From: Cyathus striatus
Lineage: Eukaryota; Basidiomycota; Agaricomycetes; Agaricales; Nidulariaceae
Direction: 5' to 3'
DNA length: 64,000 nucleotides
NCBI GenBank assembly: GCA_025738555.1
Contig: JAOVFP010000006.1
Coordinates: 2,046,001-2,110,000 of the forward strand
The notes under the pieces were generated by a model. That model was given only the letters and a program-made list of their open reading frames with translations. It was not told the origin of the DNA and did no database searches. Below are positions 13,273 to 24,610 of the stretch, one piece after another. Each line of letters starts with the position of its first letter. Position 1 is the first letter of the stretch. The position numbers and the translations under genes are program-made.

Positions 13273-15121
13273 TTACACAGGATCCCAAAGCAACTCCCCA
13301 AGTGTGACCTTCAGATCCCTTGCCAGCTCCAGCGCAGCCTCGTACCCAATACCACACTTGAACACAGGTGGCCCATCAAGTCTATCCCCTGGCGAAGTGC
13401 GATGCAGTAGACGCATGAAAGTTAGCTGCATAATCTAACGTAGATGGTTATTAGCTAAAAGCGAAAAAATGGGAGAAAGACATACATTGGAATATATCCC
13501 CACTCTCCCGATCTCCATATCCGTTTCTTCTCCGGGAATGGGATCGTCCCATCCCACACCTTGTAGTGGTACCCGGCTTTCCACGTCGTTCTCCTCCAAT
13601 ATCGCACCCAGTATCGCAATCATACGATCCAAAGGGAACGGCAGCGGTCCTAGCAGACGCTGCGGTAACTATAATAACCCATAATCAGCCCAAACCTACA
13701 GCATATCAAGCAACCTAACAAACCTTGCTCGCCCCAGCCGCAGCACCCACCGTCGCCTTCCTCGCCTTCCTCTTCCTCTTCTTCTCATCCAACCCTCTCC
13801 CGAACATCCTCAAGTCAGACTTTGCAGGGTTTGTGCTGGCAACGTATGCGGCTATAAGAATAAATTTGCTCATCCTCGGTAGCACCTTCAGCCCCTCCTC
13901 CTCCTCTTTCTTCGCGGGCCCTTTGACGGGAAGCCCAGCCCCGCGTGGGAGAAGGAATATATCCTCACTAGGCATATTCTCTTCGCTCCACTGTTTTGCA
14001 TTTGTGAATCTTGGAAGGAGAGATTCCATAGCGGACGTTATGGAGGGTGTGTACAGCCGTATAAGTCTGAGTCGGATATCTTCTGTAGGTGGTTCGAGAG
14101 GTATCTCTTCCTCCACTCCCTCTCCTTCGCCTAGTTCCATAGTCTCGCGCTTGTGCGCTTCCCAATCGTCCAAAAGTGGTTGAACGAACCCTGGCCATCG
14201 CGCAGCGGCGATGTATGTCAGTTCGTAGGGGTCGTGTGTGAAGGAGTAGCAGACATCACAGACGAGGGTGATGAAGTGCGTGTAGAACGGTTCCAGAGCT
14301 GCTGGGTAGAGTTTGGGGATGATTCGGAGAGGGGGTGGTAGTTGGACGTCAGTTGTCGGACAATACCTGGGCTAAGGTTAAAGAGGAAAACGGGGAAGAG
14401 GGAAGGAAGAACGAACTTTCTTTGGATAGTGGCGCGACGTCCATGAAAAACGGTTCTGGTGCAGCACCGTAGGGTGGCCGGATGTCCTCCCACTGAACTT
14501 GGGAGACGAATACCACTGTGATATCTAGTCGGGCCTGTCATACGTCAGTCTAAAGCACCTGCAAAGAACAAGAAAACGAACCATCTCAGGCATCCGAGTG
14601 AGAGGAACCATAAGCTCCGGTACATTCTCCCTCAGCCGTTCAGGATGCTGAACGACAAGCACGAATCGAATGTCTTCCCATTCCTCCTCTTCGCGCTCTT
14701 GTCTCGCACCAAGTGGCACTCCATTTTCTTTACATAAATGCTGATATAAAGCATTCAGCCCATGAAAAAACGTATCCAGACTCTCGCTCCATCTCTCGCT
14801 ATGGCTCTCAGCACCCCACCCAATGCAGCCCTCCTCCCACTCCGGCTCCCACCCCGCAAGTTGGTTAATCACAGAATCGTAAAACAGTCTGGCGTTAAAA
14901 CACGATATGCCATCTATACTTGCGTAATGAATCTTTACTGGCCGTGTTGATGATGGTGAGGAAGATGAAAGGGACTTGAGGACATCATGCACGACGTTGG
15001 CTGTTCGTGGGGATTCTGAGTCGCTTATGTATATTGATTCAGGGGGGTAGGATGATACGAGCGCTGTGAATTCGTATATGAATGTTTCGTAGCCTGGGTT
15101 GGCTGGTTCTAGTAAGGTCAC
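13273..15121 (-). CDS. ORC5: Origin recognition complex subunit 5
   Basis: Subunit of the six-protein ORC that marks replication origins and loads MCM helicase. Exons from the 5' end: 14582-15121, 14417-14534, 13724-14366, 13486-13668 and 13273-13434, 548 residues after restoring one base in the G run at 14331-14335 (plus strand). Support: ANPGYETFIYEFTALVSSYP at the start; VKIHYASIDGISCFNARLFY; EPFFMDVAPLSKE; the ORC5 C-terminal block LPRMSKFILIAAYVAS followed by a basic KKRKRKARK stretch; LLGPLPFPLDRM; and the closing QLTFMRLLHR, DRLDGPPVFKCGIGYE, LLWDP. No clear Walker A is visible; the equivalent segment reads SDSESPRTA. The start is the first ATG of the frame, and a further short 5' exon is possible. 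Confidence 0.88.
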
Positions 15122-15653
15122 TGTGAGTTGAAGGAAGTGTGAGATCTTGGGTTGTACGTACTATGTTGGACGTACTGAGTGATGGGTATGAGGTACGTTG
15201 GTATCTGATTAATGATTTCTGTTTTTGCAATCGTGCTGTTCGTTCAGGAGTGGCACCGAAGATAAAGAAGTTGAATATGTGCTTGGAGCGGGTTGGTGGT
15301 TTGGGATTGCGGAGACAAGACGCGTCGCGTGAAAGAAACTTCGGTTCGGATGTTTGTAATTGGGAGGTTTGACAAACACGAGAAGTGGAGCACTTAAGCT
15401 GGCATCCATAACTATTAACTACTTAAGTACTAACTGGGTCTCAGTGGCTCACTAGCTCTTACTACTAGAAGAAGATTGAACAAATGCGATTTGATGCGTT
15501 GAGCAGTTCAGATGAGAGAAAGTTCATAAAGTAATCATATTATCATCGAAGCAACATAAAGTGGGTAACGGATTGAGAAAGGACTACATCAGACATAACT
15601 AGGACTACGCGTTAAAATTTGTGCAAGGATTACGATGAGCAATGGGAGTCCGC
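15122..15653. other. Intergenic between ORC5 5' end and hydrophobin 3' end
   Basis: Probable ORC5 promoter; no further gene seen. Confidence 0.5.
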
Positions 15654-16091
15654 TTAAGCACCAATATTGATGGGGGTGCAGCCGAGAGCAACAACGCCGT
15701 CTGTAAAAAGGCATTTAGCAACAGTAATAGGAAGTCAAGTAAGAAGAGTTTGTTATTCTTACTGAAAGAGTTATCCGTGCAGCATGCGGGCTGAGCGGTA
15801 CTATTTAAAGAGTCAGACACAAGGATACAATATCAGCGAATATTTCGCTTACCAGGCGTTGCCTCCAACACCAACGGCGGAAATGGGAGAGCAGGTGAGA
15901 CCAACTTGGGCGGTAATATCCTGGACAGCAATCCCAAGGAGGGAAAGTAGCGTTGAAGCGGCTGGGCTGTTGGCAGCCTGGACGCTATCGCAGCACTGTA
16001 GGGCGCCGGTGGTGCAAGTGTCCCGACGAGCGGGTGTGGCGGCCGCAAGGCTGGCGAGAGCGAGAGTGACAGTGGCAAGTTTGATATGCAT
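15654..16091 (-). CDS. Class I hydrophobin (HYD1)
   Basis: Small secreted amphipathic protein that self-assembles at air-water interfaces and coats aerial hyphae and fruiting bodies. Exons from the 5' end: 15853-16091, 15763-15800 and 15654-15700, 107 residues. Signal peptide MHIKLATVTLALASLAAATP. The eight-Cys pattern is C-x6-CC-x32-C-x12-C-x5-CC-x12-C, within class I spacing (CTTGALQCC, GLTCSPIS, CTAQPACC, LGCTPINIGA). Both introns interrupt codons at the positions shared by the two other hydrophobins in this window. The upstream kilobase is duplicated, with the gene, at 22001-24610. Confidence 0.93.
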
Positions 16092-17050
16092 GATTGATAG
16101 GAGAGCTAGCTAAACGGTTATGTTCAAGCTGATAAGGATCGAGACGATAAAAGGTTGTTTTATAGTCTTCCGGGGCCTCCTATGATGTACAATCCATACC
16201 CAGAGAGTGAAAATCATACCCAATTGCACCAGTGCTGAACGCATCGAAGCAAAGTCGGTGAGCATGAGATCGCCCTCATCAGGTTCATGGACGAGGATTG
16301 AATTCATTTCGTGGAGCATCACAATGAGGAGTGGATAACTGGGTCTTCTTTCTTACTCAATACTTAAGAAAAGAAACGCCACACAATATGGAGTCGATCA
16401 GCGTTGAGTCGGGGCCGCGGATGAAGGTCGCCTGGAAATGACAACACAGACATCTTACAGAGAGCTTCAACACCGTCACAGACGTCGATGGCGGTGTCAC
16501 TTGCGTCAGCGTGCTCTGCTGAGAAATCTGTCAGTCAAATGGAGGTTGCACGGACCTGAGCTTTCAGCGATATGATTGGTAGTGACGCGGTGACGTCGTG
16601 AAGCGTTTGCATCTCTAAGGTTCAGGTCCAGACTCAAAGTATGTAGCAACCAAGAAGTCCTGATTTAGAACATGACCATGAGTTTCAGCCGTTTCGAAAA
16701 GTTCCCATCGTCGAGTCGCCGAAGAGACAGTTTTTGATTAATGAAGCCAATTAGCCGAATACGGTACAAAACCACCGTCGATAGCGAGAAATTTCTGTCG
16801 GCCGAATAGAAATATATGAAGGGTGGAGTTCGTTTGTTATTTCATAGGCCACAAGAGACATAAAAATGGATAGTGTGAAGAAGAGCCTCAGATGTTTTTA
16901 TCGCGGGTGAGAAACAATTGACACCGCACAAAAGTCGTTGGTGAACAATTAGGCAATAAGACCGGTAGTAGTCAAAAGATTAGGACTGTATGGTGCCCAC
17001 AGTAAAGTCATGGCTGGATCGGAGGAAAGGATGATAAAAAACCAAGGATG
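16092..17050. repeat. Upstream half of a hydrophobin duplication
   Basis: This promoter-side sequence is recognisably repeated, diverged, at about 23666-24610. Shared landmarks are TTCAAGCTGATRAGGAT next to the gene, TTTTATAG, GTGGAGCATCA versus ATGGAGCATCA, CAAATGGAG, and CCTGAGCTTT. No other gene is seen in it. Confidence 0.7.
16158..16164 (-). promoter_or_regulatory. TATA box of hydrophobin HYD1
   Basis: TATAAAA on the minus strand, about 70 bases before the ATG. It is conserved in the duplicated copy near 23738-23745. Confidence 0.6.
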
Positions 17051-19029
17051 AGCTTCGCTGAAAGTTCTCGTAAAATCTACATCCATTCCGCTTGGAGTCG
17101 AGTGTGGCAGTGTCTAAGCAATGTCGACTAGCAGGTTAAGAATTTACATGGCTTATGCACTTGTGTTGCTTTCATCAACTACCCCGTTTGGCGAGTACTC
17201 ATGCCATAAATGAATCCCTTAGGACTATCACGGCATCCCTCATGCTTGTTAAATGTCTTGTCTGGAGAAATCGAAAGTTACAAACTAAGGGAGGGAGGGG
17301 AGAAGGTGAGATTGAAGTAGAAGTGATGCGGCCCCTGCCCATGTTGTGTTTCAGGTATGCTTACATTCACCCTCCAACGACTCTTCTTTCTCATCCTCTT
17401 CATTCCACGAATAAATTCCGACATTCTGCTAGAAAAAATGACTGTGTTACGAAAACCTTTACCATCCATCCCCATTCACCAGAAATTATGTTCTACAGTT
17501 GTCATCTCACAAAACATCCAAATAACCATATCCTACTGCAGGCACAAGTTACAGTGCAATCTGGTTTTCGTACATTGTCTTCTTACTTTCAATTCCTGGT
17601 GTTAACTGTGCTGTGTAGTATCTTTTTCGTCTTCATCTTTGTGGCAGCCATTTCTGCATAAATGTTCTACCACGCTCTGGCTGCAGCTTTCCTCTCAGTT
17701 CTTCCTGCCCAGGCTTTTGCTGGTGAGCTGCTCTACCAGTTTGGCTTAATGATTGTAGCACGTCAAAGTAAATCCATTATACCTTTCAAGACGCTATAAC
17801 CAATGAGTTCAGAGTCTAGATGTGAAAACGTACCCCTAGCGACCAAAGGGTACAATTTAAGGGTCAATGGAAATAGGCAAGTATCTATGGCCGGTATGTG
17901 CTTCGTTGTATTAGCAGTCTCTCTGCTCATGTAAGCAACCAGGACTTTGTCATCTACCTCATTTAACAAATGTGATGGTAGTATGGGGGTCTTAATTTGA
18001 TTCTTCACTACTGGGTTACACCATTAAACTGATGAAGAGAAAGGGCGTGAAGCAAACACCAATGTTTTTCTTTACGTCGTTACCATAATGGTCCAAAGTT
18101 CTTCATCTTCATTAACCAGGCTATACCGAGTGAGAACTGCAGTCCACCGGGATGTGACCAACACCGTCATGCTCTATACCACTTACCACTGCCAGCCATC
18201 TCCATCATCCCCAAATCACTCACTGTCATCCTCACACTCGCGAAGCAACATTATGGAACCAATCTAAACATATCATTCTCAAACCAGAGTAAATATGTAT
18301 TGGTGGGGGAAAGGGAAGATAAGGGATTGAGAGTTGTGATGGTGTACAGAGGGGATTCTGTTGTCTGCTATCGTGAGGTAGGAGCAGAAAGGACCAGTGA
18401 GAGGATCATCTGCATGATTTCAGTGTGTTCGAGTAGACAAATGACCCAAAACATGCTTCCTAACATTTCTACAGTCCACAAACTTCTTTATACCTATTCG
18501 TAAACTACTAGTCTGTATCACTGAAGACAAAACTTACTAATAAACAAGTCTGCATTACAAATACACTCACAAGTAAAGGTAGTGGGCCCTGCCGCTTGCC
18601 AGCCTTATTTTCTTATAGAAAAAGGACATCCAACGACAAATCAACGAGTTGATCGGTGTTTAATTTTACAGCTGGATGAAAATAAACTCAAACAATCCAA
18701 AATGGTGTACCCATCCGGGGCGGCCCTCCCAAGTCCCGAGTCCCGACCTAGTCACTATACACAAACTATACAAGACCTATACTACCAGCAACCTTGAACC
18801 AAGGCCGTCATCTCATTCCTAACTCCCGACTGGTAAATATTCAATCTTAAGGCCAGGGGCCTTTAGCAACTCAACTTAACCAGATGCCCTGGATTTTGCC
18901 TACGGGAGGTACTTATCCTTTAATCTTGCTTCTGGATCGTGATGGCAAATGTGACCATAAAATGCCAGAAGATATATTACCTCCTGAGTAGGAACAGGCG
19001 AATCAATGCAAATTTTATGCGAAAGTATA
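17051..19029. other. AT-rich intergenic sequence, possible relics
   Basis: A 168-codon open frame (17155-17661) has no recognisable domain. A signal-peptide-like stub follows at 17662. From 17.8 to 19.0 kb nothing is recognised. Confidence 0.35.
17662..17722 (+). other. Orphan signal-peptide-like exon
   Basis: From ATG 17662 the frame reads MFYHALAAAFLSVLPAQAFA, a good signal peptide, and then meets a GTGAGC donor. No convincing downstream exon is found; the nearest continuation stops within about 15 codons. It is probably the remains of a secreted-protein gene, or chance. Confidence 0.25.
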
Positions 19030-19031
19030 TA

Positions 19032-19707
19032 CAGTGTTGGGGCACTGCTTGACACACGGACACTCCTTGACACGCCTTCACACATTTTATTCTCCAGCCT
19101 CATATTATTATTGTATTGCTTTGAAACTTTGCAGAAATACTAATATACATACTATGTTATAGAAAAAAAAAATTGGAGTGTATATAAGAGAAGGTGAGGA
19201 AGCTAAGACAGGATTACTGCGAAGTCAGGAGAAAGTGCAAGCTTTTTCCTCTTTTATTTGCCACTCTAAGAGCTTCTATGCCATTCTTACATTTTGAAAA
19301 ACTTGTGTTAGTAAATAGCCTATATAAAGCAACTTTCCTCCAAATTACAACTCAATAAACATATAAATGCGGTGACAAAATGATACAAAGATATATCGTG
19401 CAAAAGTGTGTCCTGCGTGTGACAAATGCGAATCACACGCTCTTGATCCCACTCAAAATAGCTGGTGTGAGCTAATGTGACACATGTGACACTACTGTGT
19501 CAAGTCCTGTTTGCGACCCAAAAGTGGTCCTCTCATTAATTCAATTCCTACGTTACATTCTACATCTATACCTACATTTAAACTTTGTATTTTGCATGCC
19601 AATATGTTCTAGAGTATTTATATCAACTTTTTATAGGTGTTTTCCACTTTGTGGATGATAAAATCCAACTTTAAAAAGTAGGTGTGTCAAGGAACACCCC
19701 AACACTG
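19032..19707. mobile_element. TA-flanked MITE, Tc1/mariner-like
   Basis: 676 bp bounded by inverted ends: left CAGTGTTGGGG followed by CTTGACACAC, and the right end is the matching reverse complement with a short mismatched patch. A TA dinucleotide flanks both sides (19030-19031, 19708-19709). There is no transposase frame. CAGTG ends with TA duplication point to Tc1/mariner; the superfamily is inferred from the ends only. Confidence 0.7.
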
Positions 19708-19709
19708 TA

Positions 19710-22000
19710 AGATGTTCACAATATTTCTTCGCACAACCTACTCACGCCGCGAGGCTCACGTTTTCTGAGCCGGCAAGCCGGTATTCGATGTTGTTTTTAT
19801 CCGATTACCTTCTGGATTCTCCTGGCAATAGTATGCCACATAGATTAGTACTCACACTTGCATTTTTATAAGGTGCTTCAAGGGAACTGAAATCAAAAAC
19901 ATGGATATAGACACAATCATAGTTATTGTTCATTTGGTTTACAAAACAAGATCATAACTTGGGGGAAAACTAGTACATATAAAATTGTTCCTTATGTATG
20001 TATATGTAATATGAGTAACTGCGGTATGTTGACATCAGGAAAAACCCCATTGGCTAAATTAGTGAAATTAGTAATCCTAAGGCTTACCCGCACCCAAATG
20101 TTACTAATATTGGGTGGTCTGAACTTAACTGTGCTTATATCACCTAATATGAGCACAATAAGTATTGATAAGCTTTATTGGAATTAATCATAATGAAAAT
20201 CGGGATTTTAAGCAAGTTTTGGCACTGATACTAACTGAAGTGGAAGTCAAAAGGAGTCACTTTATAAGATCTTCATTATGACTCTATAATATCATTTTAA
20301 ACACTACATCAAGTGTATTTGCATTACAGATCTTGCTACATTAACTAATGAAAATACACATATAATACTATTCAGTATACATTGTAGTAGAAACCACTGT
20401 TACACAGCAGCTTACACTAAGGGATACATGATGCGGCTAACATCAATGTGCAGTGCGCTTACTAGTTTCAATTACTTGATATTGATGACGCAACTAAATA
20501 GTAATCTGTAAATAAACTTAAAGTTAATCACAAAAAAATAATATAAAAGTGCAGCTACTTACAAGTTGCATACTAACACAAAACTGAGAAAGAGAAACCA
20601 TGTCTGAACTATTAGCTAAGGTTCAAGCGGTCAAGTCAAGTTCAAATGACAAGTTGATGTGCGACTGCTTCTCTTTGTAAATTGTTTGTTGTTGATTGTG
20701 CACATATCACGTGCATGTTCAATTTGACATGTACACGCAGCGTACATGAGTAACGTATGATTTTGAACTCATGCCCCCTCTCTTTCTGTCCCTTCCTTCC
20801 TCTTCCCATTCTATCCCTTATGTTGACTGGGACTTTGGCTTTCTGTTACTTGTAATCAGACTCGTGTACATTGTGGACCTGTTCTAGCTTTGACTATTTC
20901 ACTTCGCACCCACCTCAAGTGCCTCTGCCAGTTCCATGCCTGCCAGTGCCCACAGCATTGCTCTCCAATTCTCTTGTACCTCAAAGCTCCGCATCTCCCC
21001 ACCCCCTGACTGTTCATGTGTATGTTTCTTTTTTTCCACTCCTGCTCTGTGCTAACTGCCCCCGGTAACAGAACCAGCTCCATTCCCTGAATGCCTTCAC
21101 AGATTCCTGTTCCCGGGCTGAACTTATTGTCAGTTCTATCTTCCCTCTTGCTCCTCCCCAACCAGCTCTCAATCCAACAGACCAAGCCCCTGCTCACCTC
21201 TAAGCGCTGCAAACACAAGGGCTCATACATCCAGCGCTGCCGCAGGCCCCACGTCACGCCTCGACTTCTGCTTTGACGCATCACACTCCCCACTCTCAAT
21301 TCCACATATACCTGAGTCTGAACTGCTGTCTGCTGGATTCCTGTTCATGCTTATATAGTTTTCTTATGTCTGGTATGTATTTGGCTGTAACATCCTACAC
21401 CTGACTCCACATCTAGCTTGCCTCCATTCTCAATCACCCGCCACCTTGTCTCGAATATCCCTTGCTAACATCGAGTCAGCTCACTTTGTTTGCCTCATTT
21501 TACCACCCACCCTTGCATGCTACGCTCTCCCAGATTGCTGAACTAATCTTCCAACACTGCTAATGTCATTCAGTGTGAGGTACTGCTGGATGATGGGAGA
21601 TGTGGTTGGATGTTATGTGTATATGTTATGTCCTACTGCTATAATTAAATCATAATATGTACATATGACTGTTATCACTTTCATTGTAATACAATAAGAA
21701 TATACAATTAATCGACATATCTTTACTTTTTAACTGAGTGAAAAGCAATGTGTGTGCTTACCAGTATTCATATGTATTTATGTGCATAAATTAGTCCTAT
21801 AAATGAACTTCTCAGTCCTTATCTGAGCTAAAACTTTGTAAAAAAGGTCAATTAAGCTCGGTATAAGGAGTACCCCTTACTATTTTCCCTTAGAGTACTT
21901 ATTTTACTTTTTTGAGCTTAATTTTGCTTTAAATTGCCTTAAAGTTCCTAATTTTCACTTAATTTTACTATTTAAGTAGATGAGGTTTTTCCTGATGCCT
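19710..22000. other. AT-rich sequence with one GC-richer pyrimidine-rich block
   Basis: No gene is recognised. The block 20765-21560 is strongly C/T-skewed and GC-richer than its surroundings. It carries a 149-codon minus-strand frame without any domain and may be an old insertion. The rest is AT-rich and low complexity. Confidence 0.35.
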
Positions 22001-23665
22001 TTAGGCTCCGATATTGATGGGCGTGCAGCCAAGAGCAACGACACCATCTGCAAGAATAATCAACAACCACCATCATGTAAAAGGTATAAACGAAAATCTA
22101 TAATCCTTACTAAAGGAGTTATCCGTGCAGCAAGCAGGCTGAGCAGTACTGTTCATATTGTCAAAGATCACTTCAAGTACTCAGCGGAATAAATTATTTA
22201 CCAGGAGTTTCCTCCAGCGCCAACGACAGAGATGGGGGAGCAAGTGAGGCCAACTTGTGCGGTAACATCCTGGACAACAATCCCAAGGAGGGAGAGCAAA
22301 CTTGAAGCAGCTGGGCTGTTTGCAGCTTGAACACTGTCACAGCACTGGAGAGCACTGGTGGTGCAAGTGTCCCGGCCAAGGGGGCACATGAAAAAAAAAA
22401 AATGACCTGGGGTCAATTTTTTTTAAATCAGGTCCCTACCCTACCCTACCTACCTATTTCGCTTACTAATCCGATCAAATTTCCATTTAAGGAATATAAT
22501 CTATTTTAAGCTGCCCTAACTTACAGTTGCTCTTTGGTTTCTCTGTGTCTTCATCTATGTATTGCTTGCAGGTCCACAGGTTGAGTCACTGAAGGTTCCA
22601 ATTGGGAAAATATTCCATCATCTATTGTGAGCATATATATATCAAGTAGTCAATATAATTTACAAGATTAGAAGTATACAAAGTTGGAACTACATAACAA
22701 GTCTGTGAACGCTGGAATAACGGTGCCATAGTAGATAAATTAGAAAACCTACAGTTGAAATATAGTGATGCAAGCAATAAGGTCTTGGGCATTCCTGTTT
22801 CATATGTAGTCTATTTAAACAATAGATATAGACATATATATTGAAGATTACTATATTAATTTGAACTTTGAAGTACTTAAGTATTAAATATATAAGTAAT
22901 AGTGCTCAATCTTCGAATTAATGGCCGGAGACATTGACTTGAAATATAATTGTTACTATTGCAGCTATATTCTCCTATTTCACACTGAACTGAAGGAAAA
23001 GACCAGTCAAATAAAGCTACTAAGTGGTAGCACTGTACCATTTAAATCAATTCAACAGTCACACATCACAGGGACCTTGTGTTATGACGAAATTTGGCAG
23101 CTGTCACGCATAACAGAGGCCTAGTGTTGAAAGGTACTGATATCATGGATTTATCACGGATAGTAACATGTAGGGTGAATTGGCTTTGAGGTTTTTCTTG
23201 TTGCAGTGCCTATCCTGTGTTAAATTGATTAAAATGGTACAGTATACTAGAGTCAATAAGTGGGACTCAAGAGTTTTAATGCATACTTGAACGTATTGAT
23301 AAGCTTCATCTCAAGTCCTTTCAATTTATTAATGAATATTGATTATGGTCATGATTGAACTTAGTCTTGAGTACAACTATATATGTCTTAAATCATTATT
23401 AATCTATTTGACATTTATCTAGACAAATAAAAGTGAAATTACATGAATTATGAAGCAGTAAACATGTTATAAAACTTCATAAAAAGCCGGGTCAAACCAT
23501 GTTATAGAGGGTTCCATAAATTTTTTTCAGGCCTTCGGCCTGACCCTACCTACCCTACCCCCCATGGGAAATTACAGTTGGCGTGCCCCCTTGGTCCCAG
23601 CATGCGGGTGTGGCGGCCGCAAGAGTAGCAAGAGCAAGAGTGACAGTGGTAAGTTTGAATTGCAT
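22001..23665 (-). pseudogene. Class I hydrophobin (HYD2) split by a transposon
   Basis: Paralogue of the 15654 hydrophobin. The 5' part, ATG at 23663-23665 and signal peptide MQFKLTTVTLALATLAAATP, is separated from the mature part by a 1217-bp insertion. The rest reads normally: RDTCTTSALQCC in 22202-22376, then exons 22111-22148 and 22001-22047 with the same lengths (38 and 47 nt) as HYD1. All eight Cys, both intron positions and the stop are intact. Apart from the insertion no disabling change is visible, so inactivation is young. With the element in place the reading frame ends soon after the signal peptide. Confidence 0.9.
22377..23593. mobile_element. Non-autonomous hAT-type element inside HYD2
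   Basis: 1217 bp with perfect 11-bp inverted ends CAAGGGGGCAC / GTGCCCCCTTG, fitting the hAT terminal consensus YARNG. It is flanked by an 8-bp duplication, GTCCCGGC (22369-22376) and GTCCCAGC (23594-23601), with one mismatch. CCCTACC-type repeats lie just inside both ends in the same orientation. There is no transposase; the longest frame is 67 codons. Confidence 0.88.
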
Positions 23666-24610
23666 GTTTGATAAGAGAGCTAGTAGCTAGTAAGCTGTGA
23701 TGTTCAAGCTGATGAGGATTTAGATGAAGCAGATGTTATTTTATAGACTTCTAGAGGCCTCATATGATGCACAGTCCATACTATTTGATTAAATCATACC
23801 CCAACCAGACCAGGTAGTTGCTCATAACATTGCACACCTCAACGAGAATTGAATTGTTTTCATGGAGCATCATTTTGAGGAGCAGGTAGTCATGCCTTCA
23901 TGTAACGGTCAACTTTCGAGAGAAGGAAATGCCATTTCCCGGCAATGGCCTTGTGGAGTAGATTGGCATTGAATTGGAATTCCAATCGATGAGGAAAGAC
24001 TATCAAGTGTCATTGTATGTGCATCAAAAAATATTGATGTGGTGGCACTTGCATCAGCATCCTGGATACTGAGAAAACGTTAGAACAAATGGAGTTTGCA
24101 TGGGCCTGAGCTTTGTATGAGTCAATGAAGTGACGTCTTGTGTCACTTGAATCCTTCAAGCCCAGAGTCAAGAGTTACAGCAAATATATCTTGAATTAGA
24201 AAATAGCCACAATTATCAGCATGTTTCACAAAGTTCCCACTGTTCATTTGAGTGTTGTCAATCGAAGAGCCCATTGTTGATTAATGAAACCAAACACAGC
24301 ACAAAGATCATGTTGATAACCAGCATATGAGAGACATACTATGTTTTCTGCATGTTGAGATATTCAAGAAGAGTGGAGTTGAAGTACTTTGATAACGCTT
24401 CTGAGGATTCAAATATTCAAGAGTAAGTATTTGGGAAATGATGAAAGTGATAACAGCAGTGCTGCTGGCCAATAAGTAGATATGTTTTTTTGGGAAAACA
24501 AGTTAAATGCAAAAATCAGCACATATGACTTTGCTGTTATGAGTGCATTCAAGGAGGTTTAAGGTGTTGATTACTACATCGCTCAAGTCGTTGAAAACTT
24601 GAAATACTAG
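23666..24610. repeat. Upstream half of the HYD2 duplication
   Basis: Diverged copy of 16092-17050. Many differences from the HYD1 copy are CG in HYD1 against CA or TG here (GCGAGAGCGAGA versus GCAAGAGCAAGA; TTGCGTCAGCG versus TTGCATCAGCA). This is the pattern left by cytosine methylation. Confidence 0.7.

Noticed and set aside
13725..14183. 152-codon plus-strand frame over ORC5
   Set aside because: Antisense of the ORC5 coding exon, hydrophobic only because it mirrors charged codons.
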